DNA of 48,157 nucleotides from a virus. Shown in pieces: positions 21,720-30,989 of the stretch. Position 1 is the stretch's first letter. The number at the start of each line of letters is the position of its first letter. The notes beneath the pieces were generated by a model, which was not told the origin of the DNA, ran no database searches, and saw only the letters and a program-made list of their open reading frames with translations. The position numbers were made by a program, and so were the translations under genes. The stretch is taken from positions 1 to 48,157 of the IMG/VR virus record IMGVR_UViG_3300027754_000147, one strand, 5' to 3'.

Positions 21720-22762
21720 GCTTCAGACCAACTATAATTTATATAGTAATTAAAAAAGTTTATTAAGCTTGAAACTCCTATATAGCTTGTGTTTCCTGAA
21801 TATATATCACTTGACTCACAGCATTCGCAGTTAATATTAAGGCTACTTACAGCGTTAATGGGTGTACGATATAAAACAAGCGGAAATTTTAATCTTGATA
21901 TAAAGAATTTACTTGTTCTGTCTATCGTATTATCTCTTGTTAGTATTAAAGAGTTAATATCTTTATAAATCCCTAACGGAGTAGAAGATATATTATAAAA
22001 AGCTGTAGAAACTGTATAGGTACGTGTATTATGGTTAATAGAATTGCCTAATTCAGTAGAATTGAAAGTAGAATACGACTTATTTATTATACCATAAATT
22101 ATAGGATCAGGATAATTACGTCCAAATTGTGGTAAACTTTCATTATTTTTACAAAGAATTAAAGTACTACCTGATTTATACGTTCTATCATTATAAGGCA
22201 CTTGATATACTTGACTTGTAATAGGTACATAGTATGTATAATTATCTAGAGTATTAAATTGTAGTGATGTTTTACTGTTTGTATTCCAATTTAATTTAAG
22301 CCTATATGTAAATTCTAAACTATCGTCTTTACTTATTAAAATAGGGTTAGTAAACACATTTCTTGCAAACGAGCTAGAATTTATATCTCGTTTAATACCA
22401 AATTCATTTAGTTCTAAATCTGTAGTTGCTCGATAGGTATTATATACATTATAATGTATAACTGTACTTAAGTTTTCATAAGATGTATTCGCTGTACTCC
22501 GTTGAACATTAAGAAAATTACTATCTAATTGAGGCGCAATGACGCCAGAAAGTTTATATCCTAAAGAACCTTTTAAATCAGTACTCGTACCAAAATCTAC
22601 GTACGTTAAAAGATCAGTAATATTATTATTATATAAAGAAGCTAATCCTCCAGAAAGAATAGTATTTTTACACCATGCACTTTCATATTTTACAGTATTT
22701 TTATTGGTAATTTTTACCTTATACTCACCTAATAATCCTATGTTAAAATTTAATTTATTCAT
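21716..22762 (-). CDS. Putative tail fibre / virion structural protein
   Basis: A 348-residue beta-rich protein. N-terminus (LGEYKVKITNKNTVKYESAW and NTILSGGLASLYN) resembles a domain often found in phage fibre or tail proteins, in which a Trp is followed by N-x-I-L-x-x-G-L. The remainder is rich in Ser, Thr, Asn and Tyr. It is the distal gene of the long minus-strand late block. The start overlaps the upstream lectin-like gene by 8 bases. Structural assignment is from composition and context. Confidence 0.65.
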   Translation of the reverse strand: MNKLNFNIGLLGEYKVKITNKNTVKYESAWCKNTILSGGLASLYNNNITDLLTYVDFGTSTDLKGSLGYKLSGVIAPQLDSNFLNVQRSTANTSYENLSTVIHYNVYNTYRATTDLELNEFGIKRDINSSSFARNVFTNPILISKDDSLEFTYRLKLNWNTNSKTSLQFNTLDNYTYYVPITSQVYQVPYNDRTYKSGSTLILCKNNESLPQFGRNYPDPIIYGIINKSYSTFNSTELGNSINHNTRTYTVSTAFYNISSTPLGIYKDINSLILTRDNTIDRTSKFFISRLKFPLVLYRTPINAVSSLNINCECCESSDIYSGNTSYIGVSSLINFFNYYINYSWSEA

Positions 22763-24005
22763 TTGCGTATGTAATAGTAAAAGCTGTTAATAAAGTAGTC
22801 GCACTTGAATATATACCCACTGGTCTAATATTATTCTCACTATAATATATACCTGTCTTAGTTACTAATTGCCACTTACTACCCACATCTAAACTAGATA
22901 GAGACAATAGTAACGAATTATCTACAGACGCATAATTAAAATAATCTGTTCTATATAAAGCAGTATTTGTACACGGTCCAATTATATTTAATTTATACCC
23001 GTAATTAAAATAGTCATGAGATGTAGTATAAACAACTGTATTTTCAGTTATACCATAACTACCATTTATAGCATATTTAAACTGCAGAGAAATATTAGCA
23101 TTATCTGCTGCCTGCTCTATATTATCGTTATTAACTACAGTACTAGGATCTACAATCAATAATTTAGGTAGAGCTGTTGGTGTTACTAATATTGGATCAA
23201 CATACGGGCAGCCAGATATTAAACAAGCTGTAGTATTTAAAGAAAATGTTGTTAGCGGTTGAAATGTATTAATATACTGTATTTCAGGACTTTCATATTT
23301 ACCTTCTACCGTTAGATTTCCAAAAAAGACTCTAGTCACACTACTACTGCCAGAGACCTGCGTAGCGAAGGTTATTCCGGGTCTTATCCTACTGCTAGGG
23401 GCAATTGTAAAAGTAACATCTTGTGTTAAAATGTTTATAAAATCCTCGTTAGCAGAATACCGATAGTCTATATATAATGTTCTACCTACATTACCTAAAC
23501 GCGCTCTTATTGTTTTTTTATTGCTATCAACAACATTAAAATTATAAGCTGATAATCTCCGATTAATGTTATATTCACTATATTTATAATATGGAGCAGC
23601 ACCTCTTATAGAAATAGAATTGCTAATACGCTGATTATCCGATACACCATCACGTACTGCAGACAAGCTAGAAGTAGCTGATACAGCAAAACAACCCGTA
23701 CTATCAAAGCCAACACCTATTAAAGCTCCGGATAAACCTGCACTTAATGACGAAGCAATCGTCCATGATGTATTTTTAGCTGATAACCCTGAATAACCTA
23801 AATCTATTGTTCTATTACCACCTAAATACGCTGAAAGAGGTAAATTATAAGCATCTTGCAGGAATATGCAGAATCCTAACTGAGTATCTGCTGCTATATT
23901 TGCGACATAGTAATCAAATGACCAGACGATATCAGAATACGGTGTAAAGTCTTTTTCAAAGAATTGAATGACTTTCGTATTAGAATTGCTAATCGGATAC
24001 TCCAT
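22755..24005 (-). CDS. Virion protein with L-type lectin-like domain
   Basis: A 416-residue protein. Residues about 20-240 look like a legume/L-type lectin (ConA-like) jelly roll: SFDYYVAN, GFCIFLQDAY, LSGALIGVGFDSTGCFAVSA, and RTLYIDYRYSA. The second half is beta-rich with Ser/Thr linkers. Lectin-like modules on phage tails bind host surface glycans. It is in the fibre cluster directly before the structural gene at 21716, so an adsorption role is plausible. Domain identification is by pattern only. Confidence 0.68.
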   Translation of the reverse strand: MEYPISNSNTKVIQFFEKDFTPYSDIVWSFDYYVANIAADTQLGFCIFLQDAYNLPLSAYLGGNRTIDLGYSGLSAKNTSWTIASSLSAGLSGALIGVGFDSTGCFAVSATSSLSAVRDGVSDNQRISNSISIRGAAPYYKYSEYNINRRLSAYNFNVVDSNKKTIRARLGNVGRTLYIDYRYSANEDFINILTQDVTFTIAPSSRIRPGITFATQVSGSSSVTRVFFGNLTVEGKYESPEIQYINTFQPLTTFSLNTTACLISGCPYVDPILVTPTALPKLLIVDPSTVVNNDNIEQAADNANISLQFKYAINGSYGITENTVVYTTSHDYFNYGYKLNIIGPCTNTALYRTDYFNYASVDNSLLLSLSSLDVGSKWQLVTKTGIYYSENNIRPVGIYSSATTLLTAFTITYANE

Positions 24006-24019
24006 ATATCATATTTAAT

Positions 24020-24232
24020 TTAAGAATCTTTTATAAACACACATGTAACAGTATTAGATTCAGCAAAGCTACTAGAGTGTACTAATTTATAATTAAGTTT
24101 TTTATACTCTTTAACTAAAGTCTTTAATAACTCCGTCTTTAAATTAATCACAATACTACCTCGCTTAGGATCTACAATAAGAGAATCAGTAAATTCTTCT
24201 CCTAAGGCTACTATGCGACTTTTAACTTTCAC
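24020..24232 (-). CDS. Small hypothetical protein
   Basis: Seventy residues, starting at GTG. As at 19885, an upstream ATG is immediately stopped (ATGTGA). Predicted beta-alpha-beta content (SRIVALGEEFTDSLIVDPK and SIVINLKTELLKTLVKEYK). No motif. It lies in the late fibre block, between the 53-residue ORF and the lectin-like gene. Confidence 0.55.
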   Translation of the reverse strand: MKVKSRIVALGEEFTDSLIVDPKRGSIVINLKTELLKTLVKEYKKLNYKLVHSSSFAESNTVTCVFIKDS

Positions 24233-24240
24233 ATAGTTAT

Positions 24241-24402
24241 TTAATAATCAAAACAGCTTATAACTTCTTCTAATTTTTTTATCAATTTTGTAACATCATT
24301 TAATTTTTGATTATCATGTACAGTAAACGTCATATTTGATAGACATTCATGCATTAATAAAAAATCTGCCTTCTCAATACCCTCAACTATTAATTCATTC
24401 AT
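24241..24402 (-). CDS. Small 53-residue hypothetical protein
   Basis: A 53-residue minus-strand frame. Its ATG overlaps the stop of the tail-collar fibre gene by ATGA, the same coupling used throughout this genome. It begins MNELIVEGIEKADFLLMHEC and ends LIKKLEEVISCFDY, mostly helical. The stop is 8 bases from the GTG of the next gene. Overlap geometry supports it being real. Function unknown; perhaps a fibre-assembly helper. Confidence 0.6.
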   Translation of the reverse strand: MNELIVEGIEKADFLLMHECLSNMTFTVHDNQKLNDVTKLIKKLEEVISCFDY

Positions 24403-26141
24403 AATGTATAACCTACTATTCTTATTTTAGCTGTAATCAGATGATTTAAATTCATTCTTAATCCAAATATCAATTTTCCAGAACTATCTCCTGAAAGAGG
24501 TATAAATGTTTGTGTTAGGTTTGCTTGATGATCAAAGTTACCTTCTGCCCAACCAGTAGCTAAACCATATTCATCATCAGTTGGACTTCCAGTATTTCCA
24601 CTATCTAATAAATCAAAATTTGGAGCCGCTACAATATATAATTGAGAGGGTGGCCCCCAAGCATCCTTACGAATGCTTGTTTCAATAATTAAATTCTTTG
24701 CATTATATGGTACTGATGCTGCAGGCGTAACAGATAGACCAGTAACGAGTGTAGTATTTACACCCATAGGATCCGTTATCCCTGTAATATATGGATATGC
24801 AGTAACTGCAGTCTTAAACGAGTAATATGTTTCCACTGGTGGGGGAAATCCTGCGTCTTTGTTATATATAGTAACCGGATTTTTAAAAAATACTATAGGT
24901 GATGTTTGATTAATAACTTGAGTATTTTGTGGTAATACTGTAGTAATCTTACCTGCAGAACTAACATCTTGTGATACAACCTGAGTTACTCTACCATAAG
25001 TATCGACTAAAAAATCATCAGTTTTACAATGTACTGTAACCGCTGAAAGTAGAGGTGGCAGCCCAACAGCTAAATTACCGGTTAGTGTAGATACTGTAGA
25101 TCCGGTAGATGCTACATTATTTACTGTCGCTGTTAAACCATTACTAATTGTTATGGTTGACTGTACAATATTATCAGGAACCGCTTTGATAATATACAAC
25201 ATACCTGTTGCACTTAATGCTCCTGTAGTTGTTGTGCTCGCGCAAAGTGTATATACAGTTGAACTACCAGGGTTGTTCGACACTCCATATATTGTCTTAT
25301 TAATTAAATTAGGAACATTAAAACTTGCACCACTACCACCAAATGTCGTTTTAATTACAGCAGATAAATAAGGATATGCTGAACCTAATACTAATTGACC
25401 GTTACATAATAACCAACCGGTTGGAGCATTAGCGGCTGACACAAACGGCATTATAGTACCTACTGGTATTTGACCTGCAGTACCCGCAACAAACAATGTT
25501 GTATTAACTAATGATGGTTTCCATGATAAATTACCTGCTATATCAGTAGTTAATACTAACTCTGTGCCAACACCACCGGTAGGCCAGTTATAATTAATTG
25601 AATTAATCGATAAACCTGCAGGTAGTGTCAGATAAGACGAATCATATGTAGATATACGGTTTGTCTTAATATTAGTAGAACTTAAAGATATTTTATTGTT
25701 AGAATCAAGTTCAAGTGAGTTACCTAACGCATTTGAAGAAAAATTACCTGCAGATAGAGTACCTACACTAATACTATTAGCGGAAGATATAACAATACTA
25801 TTATTAGCTTTTGAATAAACACCACCTACTTCTTCCCAATTTGCTAAAATAGCACTATTGGAATTTTTTAATCTGTATAACTTGTTTGTACTTGTAGAGT
25901 ATGCTAAATCTCCTATTAAAACATTAGCTAATAATGTAATATCTGCAACAGAACCTTTAAAAAGGTTACCTACAAGATTACCGCCAGGATTTTGATTATC
26001 TCCTACATACAACCGTTCTGTATCAGTAGTATAACCTAATTCACCTTCTGATAATACAACTTGCTGTCTGTCTGCATCGGAACCTCGCCGTACAAGTAGT
26101 TTTAATAAAGTATTTTCAAGAATTTCTATTTTTTTCGCCAT
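24399..26141 (-). CDS. Tail fibre protein with phage tail collar domain
   Basis: A 580-residue protein. The N-terminus (LVRRGSDADRQQVVLSEGEL and GYTTDTERLYVGD) is an attachment-type domain also present in the neighbouring 26153-27244 gene. The central part includes a tail-collar domain: GWLLCNGQLV, YPYLSAVIKTTFGGSGA and FNVPNL. The C-terminal region is beta-rich. Tail collar domains occur in short fibres such as T4 gp12. Likely a fibre or baseplate spike. Stop overlaps the start of the small 53-residue ORF. Confidence 0.82.
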   Translation of the reverse strand: MAKKIEILENTLLKLLVRRGSDADRQQVVLSEGELGYTTDTERLYVGDNQNPGGNLVGNLFKGSVADITLLANVLIGDLAYSTSTNKLYRLKNSNSAILANWEEVGGVYSKANNSIVISSANSISVGTLSAGNFSSNALGNSLELDSNNKISLSSTNIKTNRISTYDSSYLTLPAGLSINSINYNWPTGGVGTELVLTTDIAGNLSWKPSLVNTTLFVAGTAGQIPVGTIMPFVSAANAPTGWLLCNGQLVLGSAYPYLSAVIKTTFGGSGASFNVPNLINKTIYGVSNNPGSSTVYTLCASTTTTGALSATGMLYIIKAVPDNIVQSTITISNGLTATVNNVASTGSTVSTLTGNLAVGLPPLLSAVTVHCKTDDFLVDTYGRVTQVVSQDVSSAGKITTVLPQNTQVINQTSPIVFFKNPVTIYNKDAGFPPPVETYYSFKTAVTAYPYITGITDPMGVNTTLVTGLSVTPAASVPYNAKNLIIETSIRKDAWGPPSQLYIVAAPNFDLLDSGNTGSPTDDEYGLATGWAEGNFDHQANLTQTFIPLSGDSSGKLIFGLRMNLNHLITAKIRIVGYTL

Positions 26142-26152
26142 AAAATTATATA

Positions 26153-27244
26153 TTAATATTTAAAGATGGGTATAGCTACTCTGCCCATAGGAGTAAGTAA
26201 TGACATAAATCCTGCTGAGCTTAATGTTATAGTAGACGATATCGCTGGATTAACAGGATTTGCAGACATTGCAGTTAATAATGTTTGGTTACTATATACT
26301 AACTGATCTATATGTCCATTAAATATTGACAATGGTGATGATAGATTTTTACCTGATAAATTTGCATATATTAACGATGATTTACCTGTTATTTGTCCGT
26401 ACTGATTATAGGTTACATTATCAAAGAGCGTTCCGCCATTAGTAATGATTTGTTTTAACTTAACGGCATTTGATGCAAGCTCAATAGTTACACCATCTAC
26501 AGCTTGTAAATTAGTTACAAGCTTATTACTAGATATAGATAAGCCAGCTCCAATCATTCCGCTACTTAATGAGGTTGTTGTTACAATACCCGCAGGTAAA
26601 GCTGTTAATGTAAGTTGATTAGAGCCATTATAACCAAATGTAGCGGGATCTTCGTTAATTTGCACAACACTACCACTACCACCTTCTAACCCTCTGCCTA
26701 AAATTGAATTAGGTATATTACTTGCATTTATAGAGCCAACCGCTAATTTATATTGGTTACTAGAGTTTAATACAATAGTACTATTATCAACATTTGCAGA
26801 TAAGCCATTAGTTTTAGTAGCAACTAAGCCACCAGATGCATAAGCTGCAGTACTTGCAAATTTAATTCCGCTTATTCCATTATCCTTAATAATTAACTCA
26901 TTATTACCGTTATATTGTAGTGATATATTATCAGTAATTGGGCTTAAGATAGTCCATGAGCCCGTCTGAGTATAATCTGGACTTGTAAGCTGATATAATA
27001 TATTTTGATCTTTCACTATATCGCCTAATACAGCAGATGTAAGCGTCAATCTATAATTAGGAGTTGTACCTGGTAAGTATGCAATATTACCTACTGCAGT
27101 ACCACCTGGTAATAAACCATCTCCCACAAATACTCGTTTTGTATCTGTAGTATATCCTAATTCGCCCTGCTCTAATATAACTCCCTGACGTTGTGCATCA
27201 GATCCGCGTCTTATTTTTAACTTTACAATTGTTATGTCTGGCAT
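26153..27244 (-). CDS. Tail fibre paralogue
   Basis: A 363-residue protein. N-terminus LKIRRGSDAQRQGVILEQGE then GYTTDTKRVFVGDG is nearly the same as in the downstream 580-residue fibre: the same RRGSDA, EGELGYTTDT/EQGELGYTTDT and VGD core. The rest is Ser/Asn/Leu-rich beta sequence without a collar domain. A TATAAATA late promoter is 7 nt upstream. The pair may form alternative or stacked fibres sharing an attachment site. Confidence 0.78.
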   Translation of the reverse strand: MPDITIVKLKIRRGSDAQRQGVILEQGELGYTTDTKRVFVGDGLLPGGTAVGNIAYLPGTTPNYRLTLTSAVLGDIVKDQNILYQLTSPDYTQTGSWTILSPITDNISLQYNGNNELIIKDNGISGIKFASTAAYASGGLVATKTNGLSANVDNSTIVLNSSNQYKLAVGSINASNIPNSILGRGLEGGSGSVVQINEDPATFGYNGSNQLTLTALPAGIVTTTSLSSGMIGAGLSISSNKLVTNLQAVDGVTIELASNAVKLKQIITNGGTLFDNVTYNQYGQITGKSSLIYANLSGKNLSSPLSIFNGHIDQLVYSNQTLLTAMSANPVNPAISSTITLSSAGFMSLLTPMGRVAIPIFKY

Positions 27245-27251
27245 TTATATT

Positions 27252-27259
27252 TATTTATA
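27252..27259 (-). promoter_or_regulatory. T4-type late promoter TATAAATA
   Basis: On the minus strand TATAAATA is followed by seven bases (AATATAA) and the ATG of the 27244 fibre gene. It marks an internal promoter in the fibre block. Confidence 0.75.
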
Positions 27260-27749
27260 AGCTTAATGGTGGTTGCATTAAAGATAAGGTTTTTTCTTCT
27301 TGTTCTGTTACAAATAACGTCTCAGGATCATCTTTATATTCTACAATTGTGTCTTTTAGGTGATTTAGCTCTGCTGTTATAGTCGTATGCATTTTTTCAA
27401 AAGCTGGAGTAGATAGAGAATTAGGTGCTTTTAAGTTAAATAGAGCTTCTCTAATAATATTAAGCTGAGTATACACATCATAACCGTGTTTTTGAATAAT
27501 ACGCTCATGAGTTTTTTGCTTTAGTTCTGATTCATGTATAATAGCTATATTTGACTGAATTATTTTCGCATATTCATCAGTCTTTACATTATATAGCTGA
27601 CCTGTGTCAAAATCACCTATGTAATCATACAGAGTTAAATCAGTATGTTCTGGATATTCTTTAATTAAAAAATTAGTACTAATATGCCAATCTGCTTTTT
27701 CTGTAAAGAACAAAAATTGCTTATCTGATGAATTAAATACACCTACCAT
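27255..27749 (-). CDS. Hypothetical protein in fibre cluster
   Basis: A 164-residue protein. N-terminal half mixed (FLFFTEKADWHISTNFLI), C-terminal half strongly helical (SELKQKTHERIIQKHGYDVY and HTTITAELNHLKDTIVEY). No signal or membrane segment. Its position between fibre genes would suit a fibre chaperone such as T4 gp38/gp57A, but no similarity is visible. Confidence 0.6.
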   Translation of the reverse strand: MVGVFNSSDKQFLFFTEKADWHISTNFLIKEYPEHTDLTLYDYIGDFDTGQLYNVKTDEYAKIIQSNIAIIHESELKQKTHERIIQKHGYDVYTQLNIIREALFNLKAPNSLSTPAFEKMHTTITAELNHLKDTIVEYKDDPETLFVTEQEEKTLSLMQPPLSL

Positions 27750-27766
27750 ACATCTATTTAGTACAA

Positions 27767-28243
27767 TTAATTAACAAGTCCAATAACTAAAGTATATCTG
27801 ACTTCACCTCTTGTAGGGTGTACCCAATGATATGCGTTTCTATTAAATTTAATTTCACTTCCAGCTATATCTTCATAGAATTTATATGCATCTTTTTCTT
27901 GGATTGTTAATCCATTGAGCGTATTAGTACTTAATTGAAATAATCTTAGCTTAGATAAATAGTTATCCTTATGAGGTAAGATATAATCACCTTCTTGATA
28001 ACGTTGTATTTGCATAAAATCAAATACAACGCGTTCACTGTCAGAAAAATTAGAGTTTATTAAATTATATAGCGTATCGTCAAAATTAACCGATCGAAGA
28101 GAGGAAAATCTACTAGATCCAAAAACATCTTTAAATTCGAGTCTTTTTTCTTCGTTTACTTCTCTATTATCAAATATAAAATCTTTAGAATTAATATATT
28201 TGATAATATCTTGACTATTTTTAATTACATTATTAATTCTCAT
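27767..28243 (-). CDS. 2-oxoglutarate/Fe(II)-dependent oxygenase (prolyl-4-hydroxylase-like)
   Basis: A 158-residue protein. The iron triad reads H91-K-D93 in DYILPHKDNY and H139 in AYHWVHPTRGEVRY, with R149 suited to bind the 2-oxoglutarate carboxylate. The strand before H91 (FMQIQRYQEGDYI) matches the usual IQRY-x-x-G-D pattern of P4H-type enzymes. These enzymes hydroxylate proteins or small molecules with O2 and 2-oxoglutarate. It is encoded inside the fibre block, between a hypothetical protein and a fibre, with the next stop overlapping its start (ATGA). So hydroxylation of fibre residues is a plausible role, though not shown. Confidence 0.85.
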   Translation of the reverse strand: MRINNVIKNSQDIIKYINSKDFIFDNREVNEEKRLEFKDVFGSSRFSSLRSVNFDDTLYNLINSNFSDSERVVFDFMQIQRYQEGDYILPHKDNYLSKLRLFQLSTNTLNGLTIQEKDAYKFYEDIAGSEIKFNRNAYHWVHPTRGEVRYTLVIGLVN

Positions 28244-29085
28244 GATATTAAATAATTTGTAGCTGAAAAAGTAGTAGTAGTAGCAAATGTTTGATAAGTT
28301 GTATCTGTATAATAATTTGTATTTGCATAACCATTATTCACCCAATCAGTTGCCAAATTTGAACTACCTGTTCTTTTAAATACGGCAGTGGATATGTATG
28401 TTTCAAAATCATAAAAATAGAAACTAATTCTACTTTGATTATTTACTTTCTTGCCGTACTGAGTGACAATAGCTATATCACCCACAGTTCCAGTAATGTT
28501 TGGAGAAACTCCTAATGGCCAAACACTATGTAAGAATGTCTGCAGACTTGCTGTCTGAACATCTCCTTCAATACCAGGAATACCATCAACGGTGCCGTCA
28601 GCGAAATACGGATACACAGCGCCAGGAGCACGCGGAACAACTCTCCAAACATAATTACGTACTGCTCCACGACTTTGAATACTAGTAATCAGTCCATTAG
28701 AGACAGTAATTCGAGGATTTATATATGTTCCATCTGGTAAACTACTATTTACAGCATTAAATACATCATTAAAATTAGCTAAAGCAAGAGTACCTGCACC
28801 AGACCGAATTACAATATGGTTATCAACTCCAGTATCTATTCTCGGCATAGTCAATTCATTAGCAACCAATGAATTTCCTTTAATAATCGCATTACCGGAG
28901 AGCAATCCTGTTATACTTGCTCCCTGATTTTGTCTGCCTAAAGATAATGCTGATACCTCACCAGAACCGTCATGAATTTTTGTTTGCCCTGTAGCTGATA
29001 GAGGTACTCCTCTTGCGTGTAATACGCCTAAATACGTATCACTAATGTTAGTATTGGTAAGTTGCGGTGTGTTAATGGTTGCCAT
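28240..29085 (-). CDS. Putative tail fibre protein
   Basis: A 281-residue protein. N-terminal segments include TYLGVLHARGVPLSATGQT and GEVSALSLGRQNQGASITG, then a typical fibre central region (LPRID-like and YVWRVVPRAPGAVYPYFADG). Rich in Ser, Thr and Asn. It lies in the same block as the other fibres. Its stop overlaps the oxygenase start, so the two are translationally coupled. Likely short fibre component. Confidence 0.65.
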   Translation of the reverse strand: MATINTPQLTNTNISDTYLGVLHARGVPLSATGQTKIHDGSGEVSALSLGRQNQGASITGLLSGNAIIKGNSLVANELTMPRIDTGVDNHIVIRSGAGTLALANFNDVFNAVNSSLPDGTYINPRITVSNGLITSIQSRGAVRNYVWRVVPRAPGAVYPYFADGTVDGIPGIEGDVQTASLQTFLHSVWPLGVSPNITGTVGDIAIVTQYGKKVNNQSRISFYFYDFETYISTAVFKRTGSSNLATDWVNNGYANTNYYTDTTYQTFATTTTFSATNYLIS

Positions 29086-29102
29086 ACAGTTATTTAATAC
29101 AT

Positions 29103-30989
29103 TTAATCTATTACTAATGTTCCTGCTAATGTGAATACAGGTGTAAGTTTATTACCGTAATCAGTATTAGTTATATTAACTAGTGCATACTGCAACTTAT
29201 AAATATTTGATAATATTCGATTTACTACACCTAATATATTTTTTTCATTCTCATGGATATAATACTGATTTTGTTCTATAATCGGTAAGTCTTTTAAATT
29301 TACATTGTAATTATAATCTGTTAAGGTAAATATATTACGAGAATCATAATTACCGGTAAATCTACCTACTAGGTTGTTTTGAATAGTTAATAAGTCGCTT
29401 ATAATTTTATAAACTTCTTTATTTATTGTAGATGCTTGAATATATTCATTTGTTGATAGTGAAAAATTATTAATTCCATAGTTTTCATAATTTTCAGCTT
29501 TTGTTACTCGTTTAAATACATAAGGCTCTTCAAAAATATAAATTCTTGAGGGAGTAAGCAAGATTACATTGTCATAGCTTGCAGATGTCTGCATAATGTT
29601 AAGACTTTTAAAACTATTACTTAAATAAGCTGAATCTTCTACATTTCCACCTGGTGATAATTTATTCCATATAAAATTAGCGGTTTTAAACGGTATTTCT
29701 ACATAATTCCATATATTAGTAGTTTCAGTCGTATCACCATCTTCCGCTAACAGTCGTTTAGCTTGATATCTACCTACAATTTTATCAGGCCGATTTTTTA
29801 AATGCTGGTAAACATTAAAGTTAGTACATATATGCCAATAGTTATTATTACTATTAGAAAAAGCTATGTTATTAACTTTTTCATCTTGTACTAGCTTTTC
29901 TTCTAATACATATGTTTCCTGTAACTTATACTCACTATCATAAATATAGACTTTTAGAGTATCTTTATAATACGTTAAGACGTAGAGTCTATTTTCTAAC
30001 TTATCAAACTCTGCTGCTGCTAAAGGTTCACTCTTAAATCGAGGACCAGCTAACCGTAACTTATAATTAAAGTTTATACTAAATATTTTACATACATAGT
30101 TACCAGAATCATATACTAACAGATCATTATTATTACAGCATATAAAAGTAGGTGTGTTAAATCTTGACGGATCTGTACTACTACCTGTACCTCCTATTAA
30201 TTCTATTAAGTTTCGTTTATTAGCTAACGCTTTATCATTGTTATAATATCCAGCGACCTCATACTTAATAATTACATTATTAGCTGAGTCAGATATAAAT
30301 ACATGAGTATCATTTAAGCATATATTTTCTAGCTTACCAAATGTTAGTTCGTTTTCTATGGTCTCTATCTTATTTGATATCTCTATATAGTTTGTTTCTA
30401 CACTATTAGTAGATAAACTTACAAAGCTACTACTTGTTATACCAAATATAGTAAAAGTATCTGTATTATCATCATACTGCTTTGATACACAATGTGTAAT
30501 ATTACCAAGATCTATAAAATTAGGATTTTTATTAAACCGACTCGCTTGATTGTAGTTGTCATATAGATCTAACTTTGTGGCGGAAAGCTGACTATCACCT
30601 ATTCCCGATAGACCTATAAATTTAACATTATTAGAAGAAGGTAAATCGTTGTTGGGAATAAACATTCTAGAGTAAACATATGAATTATTTATGTGTAGCT
30701 TCTTTAATTTATCACTTATAAGATTATAAGTTAAATAATCATTAGCACTTACATTTATATCATGTAATGTATAAGGTAGTGAAATTATATCTGATATTAA
30801 TCTATCATAGGTTAATTCAGATGCTAATATATCTGATGCAAATGATTGTTGAATAGTTAACGGGTAATTAGTTATATATGTGTGTATATCTCCATCATTT
30901 ATCTCTACTTCACCTATATAATTCTCATTATTTAGTAAAAACTCTCCGCCATTAGTGTAGAATTTTTTGTATTTAGTATAATTTATCAT
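29103..30989 (-). CDS. Large virion protein, possibly beta-propeller
   Basis: A 628-residue protein. Residues about 170-300 and 340-420 show NHL-like repeats (ICLNDTHVFISDSANNVIIK, PTFICCNNNDLLVYDSGN, LYVLTYYKDTLKVYIYD), consistent with a beta-propeller that could bind a surface ligand. The C-terminal region is beta-rich. No signal peptide. It overlaps the upstream large protein by four bases, forming a coupled pair. Probably a tail or baseplate-peripheral protein. Confidence 0.65.
   Translation of the reverse strand: MINYTKYKKFYTNGGEFLLNNENYIGEVEINDGDIHTYITNYPLTIQQSFASDILASELTYDRLISDIISLPYTLHDINVSANDYLTYNLISDKLKKLHINNSYVYSRMFIPNNDLPSSNNVKFIGLSGIGDSQLSATKLDLYDNYNQASRFNKNPNFIDLGNITHCVSKQYDDNTDTFTIFGITSSSFVSLSTNSVETNYIEISNKIETIENELTFGKLENICLNDTHVFISDSANNVIIKYEVAGYYNNDKALANKRNLIELIGGTGSSTDPSRFNTPTFICCNNNDLLVYDSGNYVCKIFSINFNYKLRLAGPRFKSEPLAAAEFDKLENRLYVLTYYKDTLKVYIYDSEYKLQETYVLEEKLVQDEKVNNIAFSNSNNNYWHICTNFNVYQHLKNRPDKIVGRYQAKRLLAEDGDTTETTNIWNYVEIPFKTANFIWNKLSPGGNVEDSAYLSNSFKSLNIMQTSASYDNVILLTPSRIYIFEEPYVFKRVTKAENYENYGINNFSLSTNEYIQASTINKEVYKIISDLLTIQNNLVGRFTGNYDSRNIFTLTDYNYNVNLKDLPIIEQNQYYIHENEKNILGVVNRILSNIYKLQYALVNITNTDYGNKLTPVFTLAGTLVID

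Noticed and set aside
27255-27749. Tail fibre chaperone (gp38/gp57A)
   Set aside because: Position is suggestive but no sequence similarity was recognised.
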